NCBI GenBank assembly: GCA_035713725.1
Contig: DASTMZ010000220.1
Location: 1-26,550, forward strand
DNA: 26,550 bases
Direction of reading: 5' to 3'
Origin: DASQPR01 sp035713725
GTDB lineage: Bacteria; Actinomycetota; Actinomycetes; Mycobacteriales; Micromonosporaceae
Notes under the pieces: model-generated
What the model was told of the DNA's origin: nothing
What the model saw: only the letters and a program-made list of their open reading frames with translations
Database searches by the model: none
Position numbers and translations under genes: made by a program
Part shown: piece by piece, positions 7,019 through 14,955 of the stretch
Numbering within the stretch: position 1 is the stretch's first letter
How the letters are laid out: each line of letters begins with the position of its first letter

Positions 7019-7897
7019 CTACCTCTTCCCACCGCTGACCCGAGCAACCGCGCGTCGCAGCGCGCGTCTGGTCAACTCCCCCGCCAGGTGCCGCTTGTAT
7101 TCGACGCTGCCGCGCTGATCGGAGACCGGCGCGCAGAACTCGGCGGCGATCGCACCGGCCTCCGCATAGGCGTCCTCGGAGGGCCGCTTGCCGTGCAGCG
7201 CTCGAGAAACGGCTGGGATGCCCGTGGTGTCCGGCCCGACCGCCGCGAGCCCGACGCGTGCATCCGCGATAACGCCGTTGTCGAGCCAGACCCCGACACC
7301 GCACGACACCACCGGCCAGTCGCCGGCCCGGCGTCCGACCTTCTCGAATGCGCTGGATCCGTTCGGCCGCACCGGGATCCGGATCTCGGTGAGGATCTCC
7401 GGGGCGCCGACCGCCGTCTCGTACGGGCCGCGATAGAACTCCGACATGCTGACGACCCGCTCGCCATCGGGGCCTCGGATGACGCACGTGGCGTCGAGCG
7501 TCGTACAGACCGCGGACAGATCCTCGGACGGGTCGGCCTGGCAGAGCGCGCCGCCGATGGTGCCGCGGTTGCGTACCAACGGATCGGCGATCACCTGTTC
7601 GGCATCATGAAAGATCGGAAACACGCCGCGCAGTTCGCTGCTCTCCAGCAGTTCGCGGTGGCGGGTCATCGCACCGATGCGGACCCGGGTCGGTTCGACG
7701 CGGATATAACCGAGCTCGCGGTGTAGGTCGTTGATGTCGATGAGGTATTCGAAGTTCGCCAGCCGCAACTTCATCATCGGCAGCAGGCTGTGCCCGCCGG
7801 CCACGAGCCGAGCGGTGTTGCCGAGCCGGCTCAACAGCCCGATGGCGTGCTCGACACTCGTCGCGCGCTCGTACTCGAACGGTGCCGGGACCTGCAT
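7019..7897 (-). CDS. coxM: CODH medium FAD-binding subunit (copy 1)
   Basis: A 292-residue FAD-binding subunit of the CoxM/xanthine dehydrogenase type. The FAD loops AGGHSLLPMMKLR (about residues 33-45) and IGGALCQADPSED (about 110-122) are clear, and a CO_deh_flav_C-type C-terminal domain ends with SVEYKRHLAGELTRRAL. The start ATG 7897 was preferred because its N-terminus (MQVPAPFEYERATS) matches the family; 21 upstream in-frame residues do not. It is the first gene of the minus-strand cox operon and faces the second operon across about 400 bases. Confidence 0.93.
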   Translation of the reverse strand: MQVPAPFEYERATSVEHAIGLLSRLGNTARLVAGGHSLLPMMKLRLANFEYLIDINDLHRELGYIRVEPTRVRIGAMTRHRELLESSELRGVFPIFHDAEQVIADPLVRNRGTIGGALCQADPSEDLSAVCTTLDATCVIRGPDGERVVSMSEFYRGPYETAVGAPEILTEIRIPVRPNGSSAFEKVGRRAGDWPVVSCGVGVWLDNGVIADARVGLAAVGPDTTGIPAVSRALHGKRPSEDAYAEAGAIAAEFCAPVSDQRGSVEYKRHLAGELTRRALRRAVARVSGGKR

Positions 7898-8298
7898 CTT
7901 GCGAGCCTTTCGCCAGGGCGGTGTGAGGGACTCCCTGGATCCCATTGGGGGGCGGCCCACCGGCCGTTGTCAAACCCTTCAAGATCAGCCGGGTACGGCT
8001 TCGGGCCGGCACCGCATCGCGCGAGGCATGGGGAGGATGCCGCATTAATCACGATTCGCGAAGCCTTGTACGCTTGGTCATAGCGAGCCTGCCCACGCTG
8101 CAGCTCGACGCGCGGACGCCCGACGACACGCCGGAATTGATACCCGCGACAAGATCATGTGACCGTCTCCGGCAAGGCGTCGAGCGACGTAAGCAATAGC
8201 TTAATCAACGATTGCGGCCCCGGTGCCGGGGAGAGCAGTATTCCCACCACCGGCGATGGCGCCCTCGGGCGCTGTCTCGAGGGAAAGGGGCGTCGGTC
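7898..8298. promoter_or_regulatory. Intergenic control region between the two divergent cox operons
   Basis: This 401-base stretch must hold both cox promoters; no convincing gene was seen in it. It is less GC-rich around 8040-8070 and 8190-8215. Two similar elements occur in the same orientation: TTAATCACGATT (8045-8056) and TTAATCAACGATT (8201-8213). AGGGACTCCCT at 7927-7937 is a short palindrome. On the minus strand a TTGACA lies near 7970, but no -10 at 17 bases is obvious. The paired elements are candidates for regulator binding, possibly by the nearby LysR protein; this is inference. Confidence 0.45.
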
Positions 8299-8562
8299 AT
8301 GGCGGTCGAGTCAAGCGGACATTCCCGCGGCAATCCGCGGCTGTACGAAGTGATCGAGAACGCACCGAAGACCGGCAAAAGCCCCACGGTGTGGGCATGG
8401 CCGCAGCTCATCGAATACCTCAAGGTGGCCGCCCAGCCGGTGCAGGGCCCGTGGCCACCGCACCAGCAGGCGCGCCCCGATCCCGACGCGGAGTCGATGC
8501 CGGTCGCCGTCCCGGACCCCGAGGCGACCCGGCAACCCGATCGCACGCCGGCCGAGGACTGA
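8299..8562 (+). CDS. Small uncharacterised protein heading the second cox operon
   Basis: An 87-residue soluble protein that I do not recognise. Residues about 11-50 look like a compact domain (NPRLYEVIENAPKTGKSP, then VWAWPQLIEYLKVAAQPV), followed by a proline-rich acidic tail. No signal peptide or membrane segment is seen. ATG 8299 has GAAAGGGG upstream, and the stop lies 12 bases before coxM, so it should be co-transcribed with coxMSL. No counterpart is present before the minus-strand coxM. A function linked to CODH expression or assembly is possible but only by position. Confidence 0.65.
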   Translation: MAVESSGHSRGNPRLYEVIENAPKTGKSPTVWAWPQLIEYLKVAAQPVQGPWPPHQQARPDPDAESMPVAVPDPEATRQPDRTPAED

Positions 8563-8574
8563 CCAGGAGGTCGC

Positions 8575-9450
8575 ATGTACCCGTCCCGGTTCCGCTATGA
8601 GGCACCGCGCTCGATCGACGAGGCGATCGCCCTGTTGCAACAGGGCGGTGGTGAGGCAAAGGTGCTCGCCGGCGGCCAGAGCCTGGTGCCGTTGCTGAAG
8701 CTGCGCTTTGCCGCGCCGGAGTTGTTGGTCGACATCAACGGACTGCCCGGTCTGGACTATCACCGGGCCGACGACGACGGCACGATCCGCGTCGGCGCGC
8801 TGTGCCGGCACGCCGACCTGGAACGGTCCGCGCTCCTCAAGTCACGGCAGCCCACCATGGCGGCCGCCGCTCCGCTCGTCGCCGACCCGATCGTGCGCAA
8901 CCGCGGGACGCTGGTCGGGTCGTTGTGTCACGCCGACCCGCAAGGCGACTGGGCATCGGTGGTGACCGCACTCGGCGGGTACGTCGTCGCACAGGGCGCC
9001 AACGGCCGGCGCAACATCCCGATGGCGGACTTCATCACCGGGCCGTTCGAGAACCTGCTCGGCTACGACGAGGTGGCCGTCGAGGCGGTCATCCCGGCGC
9101 CGAAGGGCACGCCGGCCGGCGGCTATCTGAAGCTGGAGCGGCGGGTCGGCGACTTTGCGACTGCCGGTACCGCGATCGCGCTGGAGATGTCCGGCCGCAC
9201 GGTCACCCGGGCCGGAATCGCATTGACCGGCGTCGGCGGCGCCACCATCAACGCAACGGACGCCGCGCAATCGCTCGTCGGCGGTCCGCTGAGCGCTGAC
9301 ACCATCAACAACGCGGCCGACCTCGCGGCACGAGCCGCCCAACCGAGAACCGACCACCGGGGCAGCGCGGAATACAAGCGCCACATCGTCCGAACCTTCG
9401 TCGCGCGCATCCTGTCGCGCATCGACCAGTCGACCGAGAGGGCGGCCTGA
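8575..9450 (+). CDS. coxM: CODH medium FAD-binding subunit (copy 2)
   Basis: A 291-residue FAD subunit. The loops AGGQSLVPLLKLR (about residues 32-44) and LVGSLCHADPQGDW (about 110-123) bind FAD; the C-terminal domain ends in GSAEYKRHIVRTFVAR. It carries electrons from the CoxS clusters to the quinone pool. ATG 8575 has AGGAGG 6 bases upstream. It is 1 base from coxS and opens the canonical coxM-coxS-coxL order. It is clearly homologous along its whole length to the copy at 7019-7897. Confidence 0.95.
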   Translation: MYPSRFRYEAPRSIDEAIALLQQGGGEAKVLAGGQSLVPLLKLRFAAPELLVDINGLPGLDYHRADDDGTIRVGALCRHADLERSALLKSRQPTMAAAAPLVADPIVRNRGTLVGSLCHADPQGDWASVVTALGGYVVAQGANGRRNIPMADFITGPFENLLGYDEVAVEAVIPAPKGTPAGGYLKLERRVGDFATAGTAIALEMSGRTVTRAGIALTGVGGATINATDAAQSLVGGPLSADTINNAADLAARAAQPRTDHRGSAEYKRHIVRTFVARILSRIDQSTERAA

Positions 9451-9451
9451 C

Positions 9452-9982
9452 ATGAGCGGCTTGTACGAGGAGATCCGTGAACAGCCGGCCGGCGACGTAC
9501 CGATCCGGCGGGTCAGCCTCATGGTCAATGGCGAGAAGCGCACCGCGGACATCGAGCCCCGACTGCTTCTCGCGCACTTGCTGCGCCAGGGATTCGGGCT
9601 GACCGGCACGCACACCGGTTGCGACACCACGAACTGCGGCGCCTGCACGGTGCTCTACGACGGCCGGCCGATCAAGAGCTGCACGATGCTCGCGGTGCAG
9701 GCCGACGGCCATGAGGTCACCACGGTGGAGGGTCTGGCCGGACCCAGCGAGCTGCACCCGATCCAGGAAGGCTTCAAGGACGAGCACGGCCTGCAGTGCG
9801 GCTTCTGTACGCCGGGCATGATGATGTCCGCGAAGGCCCTGCTGGACGAGAACCCCGATCCGACCGAGGACGAGGTGCGGTGGGCGCTGTCCGGCAATCT
9901 CTGCCGCTGCACCGGATACCAGAACATCGTCAAGTCTGTGCTGTGGGCGGCTAAGAAGATGCAGGGTCAGTCCGCAGGCTGA
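9452..9982 (+). CDS. coxS: CODH small iron-sulfur subunit (copy 2)
   Basis: A 176-residue two-[2Fe-2S] protein. Cluster ligands are Cys57, 62, 65 and 77 (TGCDTTNCGAC and IKSC) and Cys116, 119, 151 and 153 (LQCGFCTPGM and CRCTGY). Compared with copy 1 it has an N-terminal extension of about 18 residues. The start lies one base after the coxM stop, and 20 bases separate its stop from coxL. It forms the electron bridge between CoxL and CoxM. Confidence 0.95.
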   Translation: MSGLYEEIREQPAGDVPIRRVSLMVNGEKRTADIEPRLLLAHLLRQGFGLTGTHTGCDTTNCGACTVLYDGRPIKSCTMLAVQADGHEVTTVEGLAGPSELHPIQEGFKDEHGLQCGFCTPGMMMSAKALLDENPDPTEDEVRWALSGNLCRCTGYQNIVKSVLWAAKKMQGQSAG

Positions 9983-10002
9983 GCCAGACGGGAGCAACGA
10001 TC

Positions 10003-12390
10003 GTGACGATCCAGGCACGCGACGAAATAAAGATCGGCGGGCTCGGCGCAAGCCGCAAGCGCGTCGAGGACAACCGCTTCATCCGCGGCCGCGGCAACTA
10101 TGTCGACGACATCGTGCTGCCCGGCATGCTGCACATGGAAATCCTGCGCAGCCCCCTGGCGCACGCCCGGATCGTCTCGATCGACACCAGCAAGGCGTGG
10201 GCGATTCCCGGTGTCCGGCTCGTGCTCACCGGCGAGATGATGGCCACCCGCAACCTCGCATGGATGCCAACGCTGTCGTACGACACCCAGGCCGTACTCG
10301 CCACCGACAAGGTGCGGTTCCAGGGGCAGGAAGTCGCGTGTGTGATCGCCGACGACCCGTACATCGCGAAGGACGCGTGCGAGGCGATCATCGTCGACTA
10401 CGAGGCGCTCCCGCCGATCGTCAGCCCGATGCAGGCGATGGCCGAGGGCGCCCCGGTGATCCGGGACGACAAGGAAAACCAGCACGACAACGTCGTGTTC
10501 GATTGGGAGGTCGGCGACAAGGCCGGCACCGATCGCGCGTTCGAACAGGCCGACATGGTGTCCAAGCTCGAGCTGCACTATCCGCGCTCGCACCCGTCGC
10601 CGATCGAGTGCTGCGGATCGATCGCGGACTTCAACCGTGCGACGCAGAAGCTGACCGTCTACATGACCACGCAGGCGCCGCACATCATCCGTGCCGCCGT
10701 CGCGCTGGTCGCCGAGCTTCCGGAGCACATGATTCGCATCGTGTCGCCCGATCTCGGCGGCGGATTCGGCAACAAGGTGCCGGTATATCCGGGCTACGTG
10801 GCGTCGATCCTCGCCTCGATCCTGCTCGAGCGGCCCGTCAAGTGGATCGAAGACAAGACCGGCAACCTCATCTCCACCGGCTTCGGTCGCGACATCTACC
10901 TGCGCGGTGAAATGGCGCTGCGCCAGGACGGCAAGATCCTCGGCGTACGCATGCACACCGACTCCGACCACGGCGCGTTCTTCTCCGACGCGCAGCCGAG
11001 CAAGTTCAAGATCGGACTTATGCACTCGGCGTTCGCGTGCTACGACATCCCGGCCGCGCACCTGACCGCGCGCGGTGTCTACACGAACAAGGCACCGGGC
11101 GGCGTCGCCTACCGGTGCTCGTTCCGCATCACCGAGGCGATGTTCTTCCAGGAACGCATGGTGCAGGCGGCCGCCGACGACCTCGGCATGGACCAGGCCG
11201 AGTTCCGCCGCCGCAACTTCGTTCGCGATGACGACTTCCCGCACCGTACGCCGTTCGGGTTCCTCACCGACTCCGGCCAATACGGCAAGTGCCTCGACGT
11301 CGGGCTGGAGGCCATCGGATATCAGGACTTCCTGGCGCAGAAGGAAGAGGCGCGCAAACGTGGCCGCCTGCTCGGCATCGGCATCTCGACGATGACCGAG
11401 CCGCTCGGCGCCGGCAACAGTCGCGAGTTCGACATCCTTGGCATCAAGATGTTCGACGCCGCCGAGTTGCGCGTACATATGACGGGCAAGGCGATCCTGC
11501 GTACCGGCGCGAAGACTCAGGGCCAAGGCCACGAGACCACGTGGGCGCAAATTGTCGCGCACGAGCTAGGCCTGCCCGCCGAGGACGTCGTCGTCGAGGA
11601 GGGCGACACCGACACCGCTCCGTTCGGCATGGGTACGTACGCGTCGCGCAGCACACCGGTGGCCGGCGCCGCGGTCGCGATGGTGTCCCGCAAGGTCCGA
11701 GCGAAGGCCCGCAAGATTGCCGCGCATCTGCTCGAAGTGTCCGAAGAGGACATCGAGTGGGAGCTCGGGCGGTTCTACGTCCGCAGCGCGCCGGATCGTG
11801 GCGTCACGATCCAGGAGACCGCGATGGCGGCGTATAGCAACATGCCCGACGGCATGGAGCCGGGCCTCGAGAACGTTGCGTACTACGACCCGCCGAACCT
11901 CACATGGCCGTTCGGCTGCTACATCGTCACGGTGGAAGTTGATCCGCAGACCGGCGTGTGGGACGTGTTGCGCGTGGTGGCGGTCGACGACTGCGGTGTC
12001 CGCATCAACCCGATGATCGTCGAAGGTCAGATCATGGGCGGTCTCACCGAGGCGTACGCGATGGCGAGCATGCAATTCATCACGTTCGACGCCGAGGGCA
12101 ACTGCGTCGGGTCGAACTACATGGACTACCTGCTGCCGACCGCGTGGGAAGCGCCCGGGTACGAGTTGCACGAAGTCGTGACACCATGCCCGCACCACCC
12201 GATCGGCGCCAAGGGCGTCGGCGAGTGCGCCACGGTTGGCGGCCCGGCCGCCTTCGTCAACGCGGTGTTGGACGCGATCAAGGACAGCGGCGTCCGCAAC
12301 ATCGACATGCCGTTGCTTCCGGACCGGGTCTACGAGGCGATGACGCAGCGGCGAGACGTCTCCGGCGCGCCACCGGTCCGGACGGACTGA
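10003..12390 (+). CDS. coxL: Form I aerobic carbon monoxide dehydrogenase large subunit (copy 2)
   Basis: A 795-residue Mo-Cu hydroxylase subunit. The active-site loop AYRCSFR at residues 369-375, with Cys372 as the copper-sulfur ligand, is the exact form I CODH signature, as opposed to AYRGAGR of form II enzymes. Other landmarks are RVEDNRFIRGRGNYVDDI at the start, PDLGGGFGNKVPVYPGY, GQGHETTWAQI and IGAKGVGECATVG with the conserved GxGE glutamate. The enzyme oxidises CO with water to CO2, feeding electrons through CoxS and CoxM to the respiratory chain. The start is GTG with GGAG upstream. The stop is 2 bases before the XdhC-YHS gene. Confidence 0.95.
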   Translation: MTIQARDEIKIGGLGASRKRVEDNRFIRGRGNYVDDIVLPGMLHMEILRSPLAHARIVSIDTSKAWAIPGVRLVLTGEMMATRNLAWMPTLSYDTQAVLATDKVRFQGQEVACVIADDPYIAKDACEAIIVDYEALPPIVSPMQAMAEGAPVIRDDKENQHDNVVFDWEVGDKAGTDRAFEQADMVSKLELHYPRSHPSPIECCGSIADFNRATQKLTVYMTTQAPHIIRAAVALVAELPEHMIRIVSPDLGGGFGNKVPVYPGYVASILASILLERPVKWIEDKTGNLISTGFGRDIYLRGEMALRQDGKILGVRMHTDSDHGAFFSDAQPSKFKIGLMHSAFACYDIPAAHLTARGVYTNKAPGGVAYRCSFRITEAMFFQERMVQAAADDLGMDQAEFRRRNFVRDDDFPHRTPFGFLTDSGQYGKCLDVGLEAIGYQDFLAQKEEARKRGRLLGIGISTMTEPLGAGNSREFDILGIKMFDAAELRVHMTGKAILRTGAKTQGQGHETTWAQIVAHELGLPAEDVVVEEGDTDTAPFGMGTYASRSTPVAGAAVAMVSRKVRAKARKIAAHLLEVSEEDIEWELGRFYVRSAPDRGVTIQETAMAAYSNMPDGMEPGLENVAYYDPPNLTWPFGCYIVTVEVDPQTGVWDVLRVVAVDDCGVRINPMIVEGQIMGGLTEAYAMASMQFITFDAEGNCVGSNYMDYLLPTAWEAPGYELHEVVTPCPHHPIGAKGVGECATVGGPAAFVNAVLDAIKDSGVRNIDMPLLPDRVYEAMTQRRDVSGAPPVRTD

Positions 12391-12392
12391 CG

Positions 12393-13364
12393 ATGAACGA
12401 TCCACACGCGAGCGCCACGCCACCCGTGGATGGTTGGGACATCCTCGAGCGGGCCGGTGAGCTCTCGCGACGCGGCGAGGAGCTTGCCCTCGCGACGGTG
12501 GTCTGGCGGCAGGGTCCGTCCTCGGGCCATCAAGGCTCGCGTGCGCTCATCACCGGGAGTGGGCAGCTGCACGGCTGGATCGGTGGCGCGTGCGCGGAGC
12601 CGGTGGTGCTGCGCGAGGCGCAGCGTGTGATCGCCGAGGGCAAGCCGAAACTGTTGTTGCTCGGCACGCCCGAGCAGTTCGGCACGTCCGTGCCGGACGG
12701 CATGATGGTGGTACCCATCTCCTGCCAGAGCGAGGGTGCGCTGCAGGTCTACATCGAGCCCGTGAGCCCGACCCCGCACGTGACGATCGTGGGTCGGTCG
12801 CCGATGGCGTACACGTTGGCGGATCTGGCGCGGGCGCTCGACTGGCGAGCCGACGTGTGCGACGGACCGGACTTCAGCGCAGCGGAACTCGACGCACGCT
12901 CGATCGTCGTCGTGGCAACACAGGGACACGGCGACGAGGAAGCGATCGAGCAGGCGGTGTCCGCTTTCCCGGCTTTCGTCGGGCTCGTGGCATCGCGCAA
13001 GCGCGGTGAGGCGGTGCTCGGCTACCTTGCCGACCGCGGCGTGCCACGCAACCTGCTGGACCGGGTGCGCGTACCGGTCGGAATCGACCTCGGCCACACG
13101 TCGCACCGGGAGATCGCGGTCGCCGTGCTTGCCGAACTCGTACAACTGCGGGCCGCCGGACAGCTCGCGCCGGCGACGACCGTGGCGCCGGCTCGTCCGG
13201 CACCGGTCACCGCGCGCGATCCGGTGTGCGGGATGACGGTTCGCGCCGATTCGTCCAGCCATCCGTACGAACATGACGGCGTCACGTACCACTTCTGCTG
13301 CGTCGGCTGCCGGGACACGTTTGCCGCGAACCCGCACGCCTACCTCACCACCCAGGAGGCCTGA
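12393..13364 (+). CDS. XdhC/CoxI-family maturation factor with C-terminal YHS domain
   Basis: A 323-residue fusion. Residues about 15-80 are the XdhC_CoxI domain (ALATVVWRQGPSSGHQGSRA, then WIGGACAEPVV). Residues about 127-250 are the Rossmann-type XdhC C-terminal domain (HVTIVGRSPMAYTLADLA). Residues about 276-318 are a YHS metal-binding domain with RDPVCGMTV, Cys279, Cys302-Cys303 and Cys306. XdhC proteins bind molybdenum cofactor and help sulfurate it before insertion; the YHS domain may handle copper, which form I CODH also needs (inference). It follows coxL by 2 bases, and its stop overlaps the coxG start by one base (TGATG). Confidence 0.9.
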   Translation: MNDPHASATPPVDGWDILERAGELSRRGEELALATVVWRQGPSSGHQGSRALITGSGQLHGWIGGACAEPVVLREAQRVIAEGKPKLLLLGTPEQFGTSVPDGMMVVPISCQSEGALQVYIEPVSPTPHVTIVGRSPMAYTLADLARALDWRADVCDGPDFSAAELDARSIVVVATQGHGDEEAIEQAVSAFPAFVGLVASRKRGEAVLGYLADRGVPRNLLDRVRVPVGIDLGHTSHREIAVAVLAELVQLRAAGQLAPATTVAPARPAPVTARDPVCGMTVRADSSSHPYEHDGVTYHFCCVGCRDTFAANPHAYLTTQEA

Positions 13365-13948
13365 TGCTGATCAAGAGCGGCTTCGATGTCGCGCAGCCGG
13401 TCGACAAGGTCTGGCATTTCTTCGACGACATTCCACAGGTGGCCGCGTGCCTGCCGGGCACCCAGTTGACCGATGACCTCGGCAACAACCAGTACCTCGG
13501 TAAGGTCGCCATCCGGATGGGACCGGTCCGGCTGCAGTTCGCCGGTAAGGCACACATCAAGGAGCGCGACGACAGCGAGAAGCGCATCGTCGTCGACGCG
13601 ACCGGCGCCGACGAGAAGGGCCGCGGCCAAGCAGCCATGCTGGTCACCGCACAGGTCACTGCGACACGCGGCGGCTCACACGTCGACGTTTCGCAGGATC
13701 TGCAGCTGTCTGGCGCCGCGGCGCAGTACGGCCGCGGCATGATCAACGACGTCACCACCGTTCTGATGCGCGACTTCGCCTCGAATATGCAGGCGCGCAT
13801 GGATGCGGTCGGTCGCGGCGTTTCAGCCGACAGCGTCGGCCGCGCGTCATCGGCCAGCGGCTTCACGATCGGTCTGCGCGCGGCTCGCCTCGCGCTGGCT
13901 CGCGTCTTCCGCCGCTTCTTCCTGCCGTACCAGCCGAACCCGAGTTAG
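13364..13948 (+). CDS. coxG: CoxG, SRPBCC-fold CODH partner
   Basis: A 194-residue protein. Residues 1-145 are the CoxG/SRPBCC lipid-binding fold, opening with the typical KSGFDVAQPVDKVWHFFDDI and ACLPGTQL. A Ser/Gly linker and a basic, amphipathic or hydrophobic C-terminal helix (about 162-188) follow and could bind the membrane. CoxG is reported to link CODH to the membrane and to menaquinone. The ATG overlaps the previous stop by one base, with AGGAGG upstream. It immediately precedes the run of small membrane proteins, which suits a shared role at the membrane. Confidence 0.92.
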   Translation: MLIKSGFDVAQPVDKVWHFFDDIPQVAACLPGTQLTDDLGNNQYLGKVAIRMGPVRLQFAGKAHIKERDDSEKRIVVDATGADEKGRGQAAMLVTAQVTATRGGSHVDVSQDLQLSGAAAQYGRGMINDVTTVLMRDFASNMQARMDAVGRGVSADSVGRASSASGFTIGLRAARLALARVFRRFFLPYQPNPS

Positions 13949-13960
13949 GGGGACGTGGAG

Positions 13961-14215
13961 ATGACACTCTGGTGGATCGGCAACGCGATCCTGTTGATCG
14001 TCGTTGTGCCCGTCCTCGTCGCGTTGCTCAACCGCGTCCTCGCGGCGCTCGAGCGGATTCGCGGCGCCTCGGACGAGATCCTGGCCGGCGGCGTTGCGCT
14101 GACCGGTGAACTCGATGACGTGCCGGAGATGCTGGCCGTCACCGACACCACCATCCACGATGTCACCGTCGGAGCGGTCCGCTACGCGGGCTCCGTCGGG
14201 AAGCTTCTTGGCTGA
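13961..14215 (+). CDS. Small single-pass membrane protein 1 of the cox tail
   Basis: An 84-residue protein with one N-terminal membrane helix (residues about 4-24, rich in Ile, Val and Leu) followed by a roughly 60-residue amphipathic helical segment containing ALERIRGASDEILAGG. No family was recognised. ATG 13961 was preferred over GTG 13955 because AGGGGGA (13947-13953) is at the right distance only for the ATG. It lies 12 bases after coxG and is the first of five proteins of the same design. Confidence 0.75.
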   Translation: MTLWWIGNAILLIVVVPVLVALLNRVLAALERIRGASDEILAGGVALTGELDDVPEMLAVTDTTIHDVTVGAVRYAGSVGKLLG

Positions 14216-14245
14216 CCAGAGCCGCGCTAGAGAGGAGTGCTCGCC

Positions 14246-14473
14246 ATGCCGGCAGTCGCCTGGGTGACCCTGGTTATCACCGCACTGATCATCTTGGCCG
14301 CAGCGGTCGGCCTGCTGCGTGTCATCTTGCACCTGCGCGCCATCCGTCAGACCCTCGGCACCGTCATCGTGGGCGTCCAGGTTGTCGCCCATCAGACGCG
14401 CACCGTGCCGCAGGTCGTGCCTTCGGTGAACGCGAACCTCAAGCCGGTTCGCGACTTCTGCGAGTCGATCTGA
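14246..14473 (+). CDS. Small single-pass membrane protein 2 of the cox tail
   Basis: A 75-residue protein: one membrane helix at about residues 5-25 (VTLVITALIILAAAVGLL), then a basic stretch RVILHLRAIRQ and a short helical tail containing a single Cys near the end. ATG 14246 follows GAGAGGAG; an in-frame GTG at 14237 overlaps that site. It is not recognised as any named family. It is co-oriented with, and 30 bases after, the previous small gene. Confidence 0.72.
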   Translation: MPAVAWVTLVITALIILAAAVGLLRVILHLRAIRQTLGTVIVGVQVVAHQTRTVPQVVPSVNANLKPVRDFCESI

Positions 14474-14490
14474 GCCGGGAGGGAGCCGAC

Positions 14491-14679
14491 ATGTACGAGT
14501 TCAAATGCGGCAGCCCGGTGTGCAAGACGCAATTCACCGCGCCCACCGAGGATGAATTGATGGCGAAGGTCGCAGACCACGTGCTGGTCAAGCACCACAT
14601 CGCCGCGCCGACCAAGTCGCTGGTGCAGTTCCTCAAGGACAACACCATCCGCGAGGTCCCAACCGTGAAGGCGGGCTGA
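14491..14679 (+). CDS. DUF1059-family small protein
   Basis: A 62-residue soluble protein matching the layout of DUF1059: MYEFKCGSPVCKTQF at the N-terminus, DELMAKVADHVLVKHH in the middle. Cys6, Cys11, His30 and His35 or His36 form a C2H2-like pattern that could hold a metal ion. The function of the family is not known. A GGGAGGGAG ribosome site precedes the ATG. It is the only member of the small-gene run without a membrane helix. Confidence 0.78.
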   Translation: MYEFKCGSPVCKTQFTAPTEDELMAKVADHVLVKHHIAAPTKSLVQFLKDNTIREVPTVKAG

Positions 14680-14683
14680 TCCA

Positions 14684-14953
14684 ATGAACGTCATCGCCGC
14701 GGCGGACACCAGCATCACGGGCTGGGTGGTGGGTTACGTCATCACCTTCGTGGTCGTGATTGTGGTAGTCGCTCTCGTCGTTCCGATCCTGGTGCTCGCG
14801 CACTCGATCGGCAAAGAGGCCACGATGATCGACGACTCGCTGACCGAGTCGGTGCACAACACGGCGGCACTCAAGCAGTTGCAGACCACGATCGAGCACG
14901 CCGAGGTCATCACCGCGGGACTGCGCCGCGGTCGCACCCGGCTGGGAGGCTGA
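14684..14953 (+). CDS. Small single-pass membrane protein 3 of the cox tail
   Basis: An 89-residue protein with a short N-terminal lead, one long hydrophobic helix at about residues 13-39 (YVITFVVVIVVVALVVPIL), and a helical cytoplasmic or extracellular tail. The tail AHSIGKEATMIDDSLTES, then NTAALKQLQTT, can be aligned by eye with that of the next gene (both have H-S/R-I, a Leu heptad, NTA and GL). It starts 4 bases after the DUF1059 stop. No known family was recognised. Confidence 0.72.
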   Translation: MNVIAAADTSITGWVVGYVITFVVVIVVVALVVPILVLAHSIGKEATMIDDSLTESVHNTAALKQLQTTIEHAEVITAGLRRGRTRLGG

Positions 14954-14955
14954 CC

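Noticed and set aside
9967..11562. 531-codon minus-strand frame opposite coxL copy 2
   Set aside because: It is fully antisense to a conserved gene and rich in Val/Arg/His/Asp, as expected from the reverse of a high-GC reading frame.
10003..12390. Reading copy 2 as xanthine dehydrogenase or a form II enzyme
   Set aside because: The loop AYRCSFR and gene order M-S-L are those of form I CODH; form II has AYRGAGR and order S-L-M.
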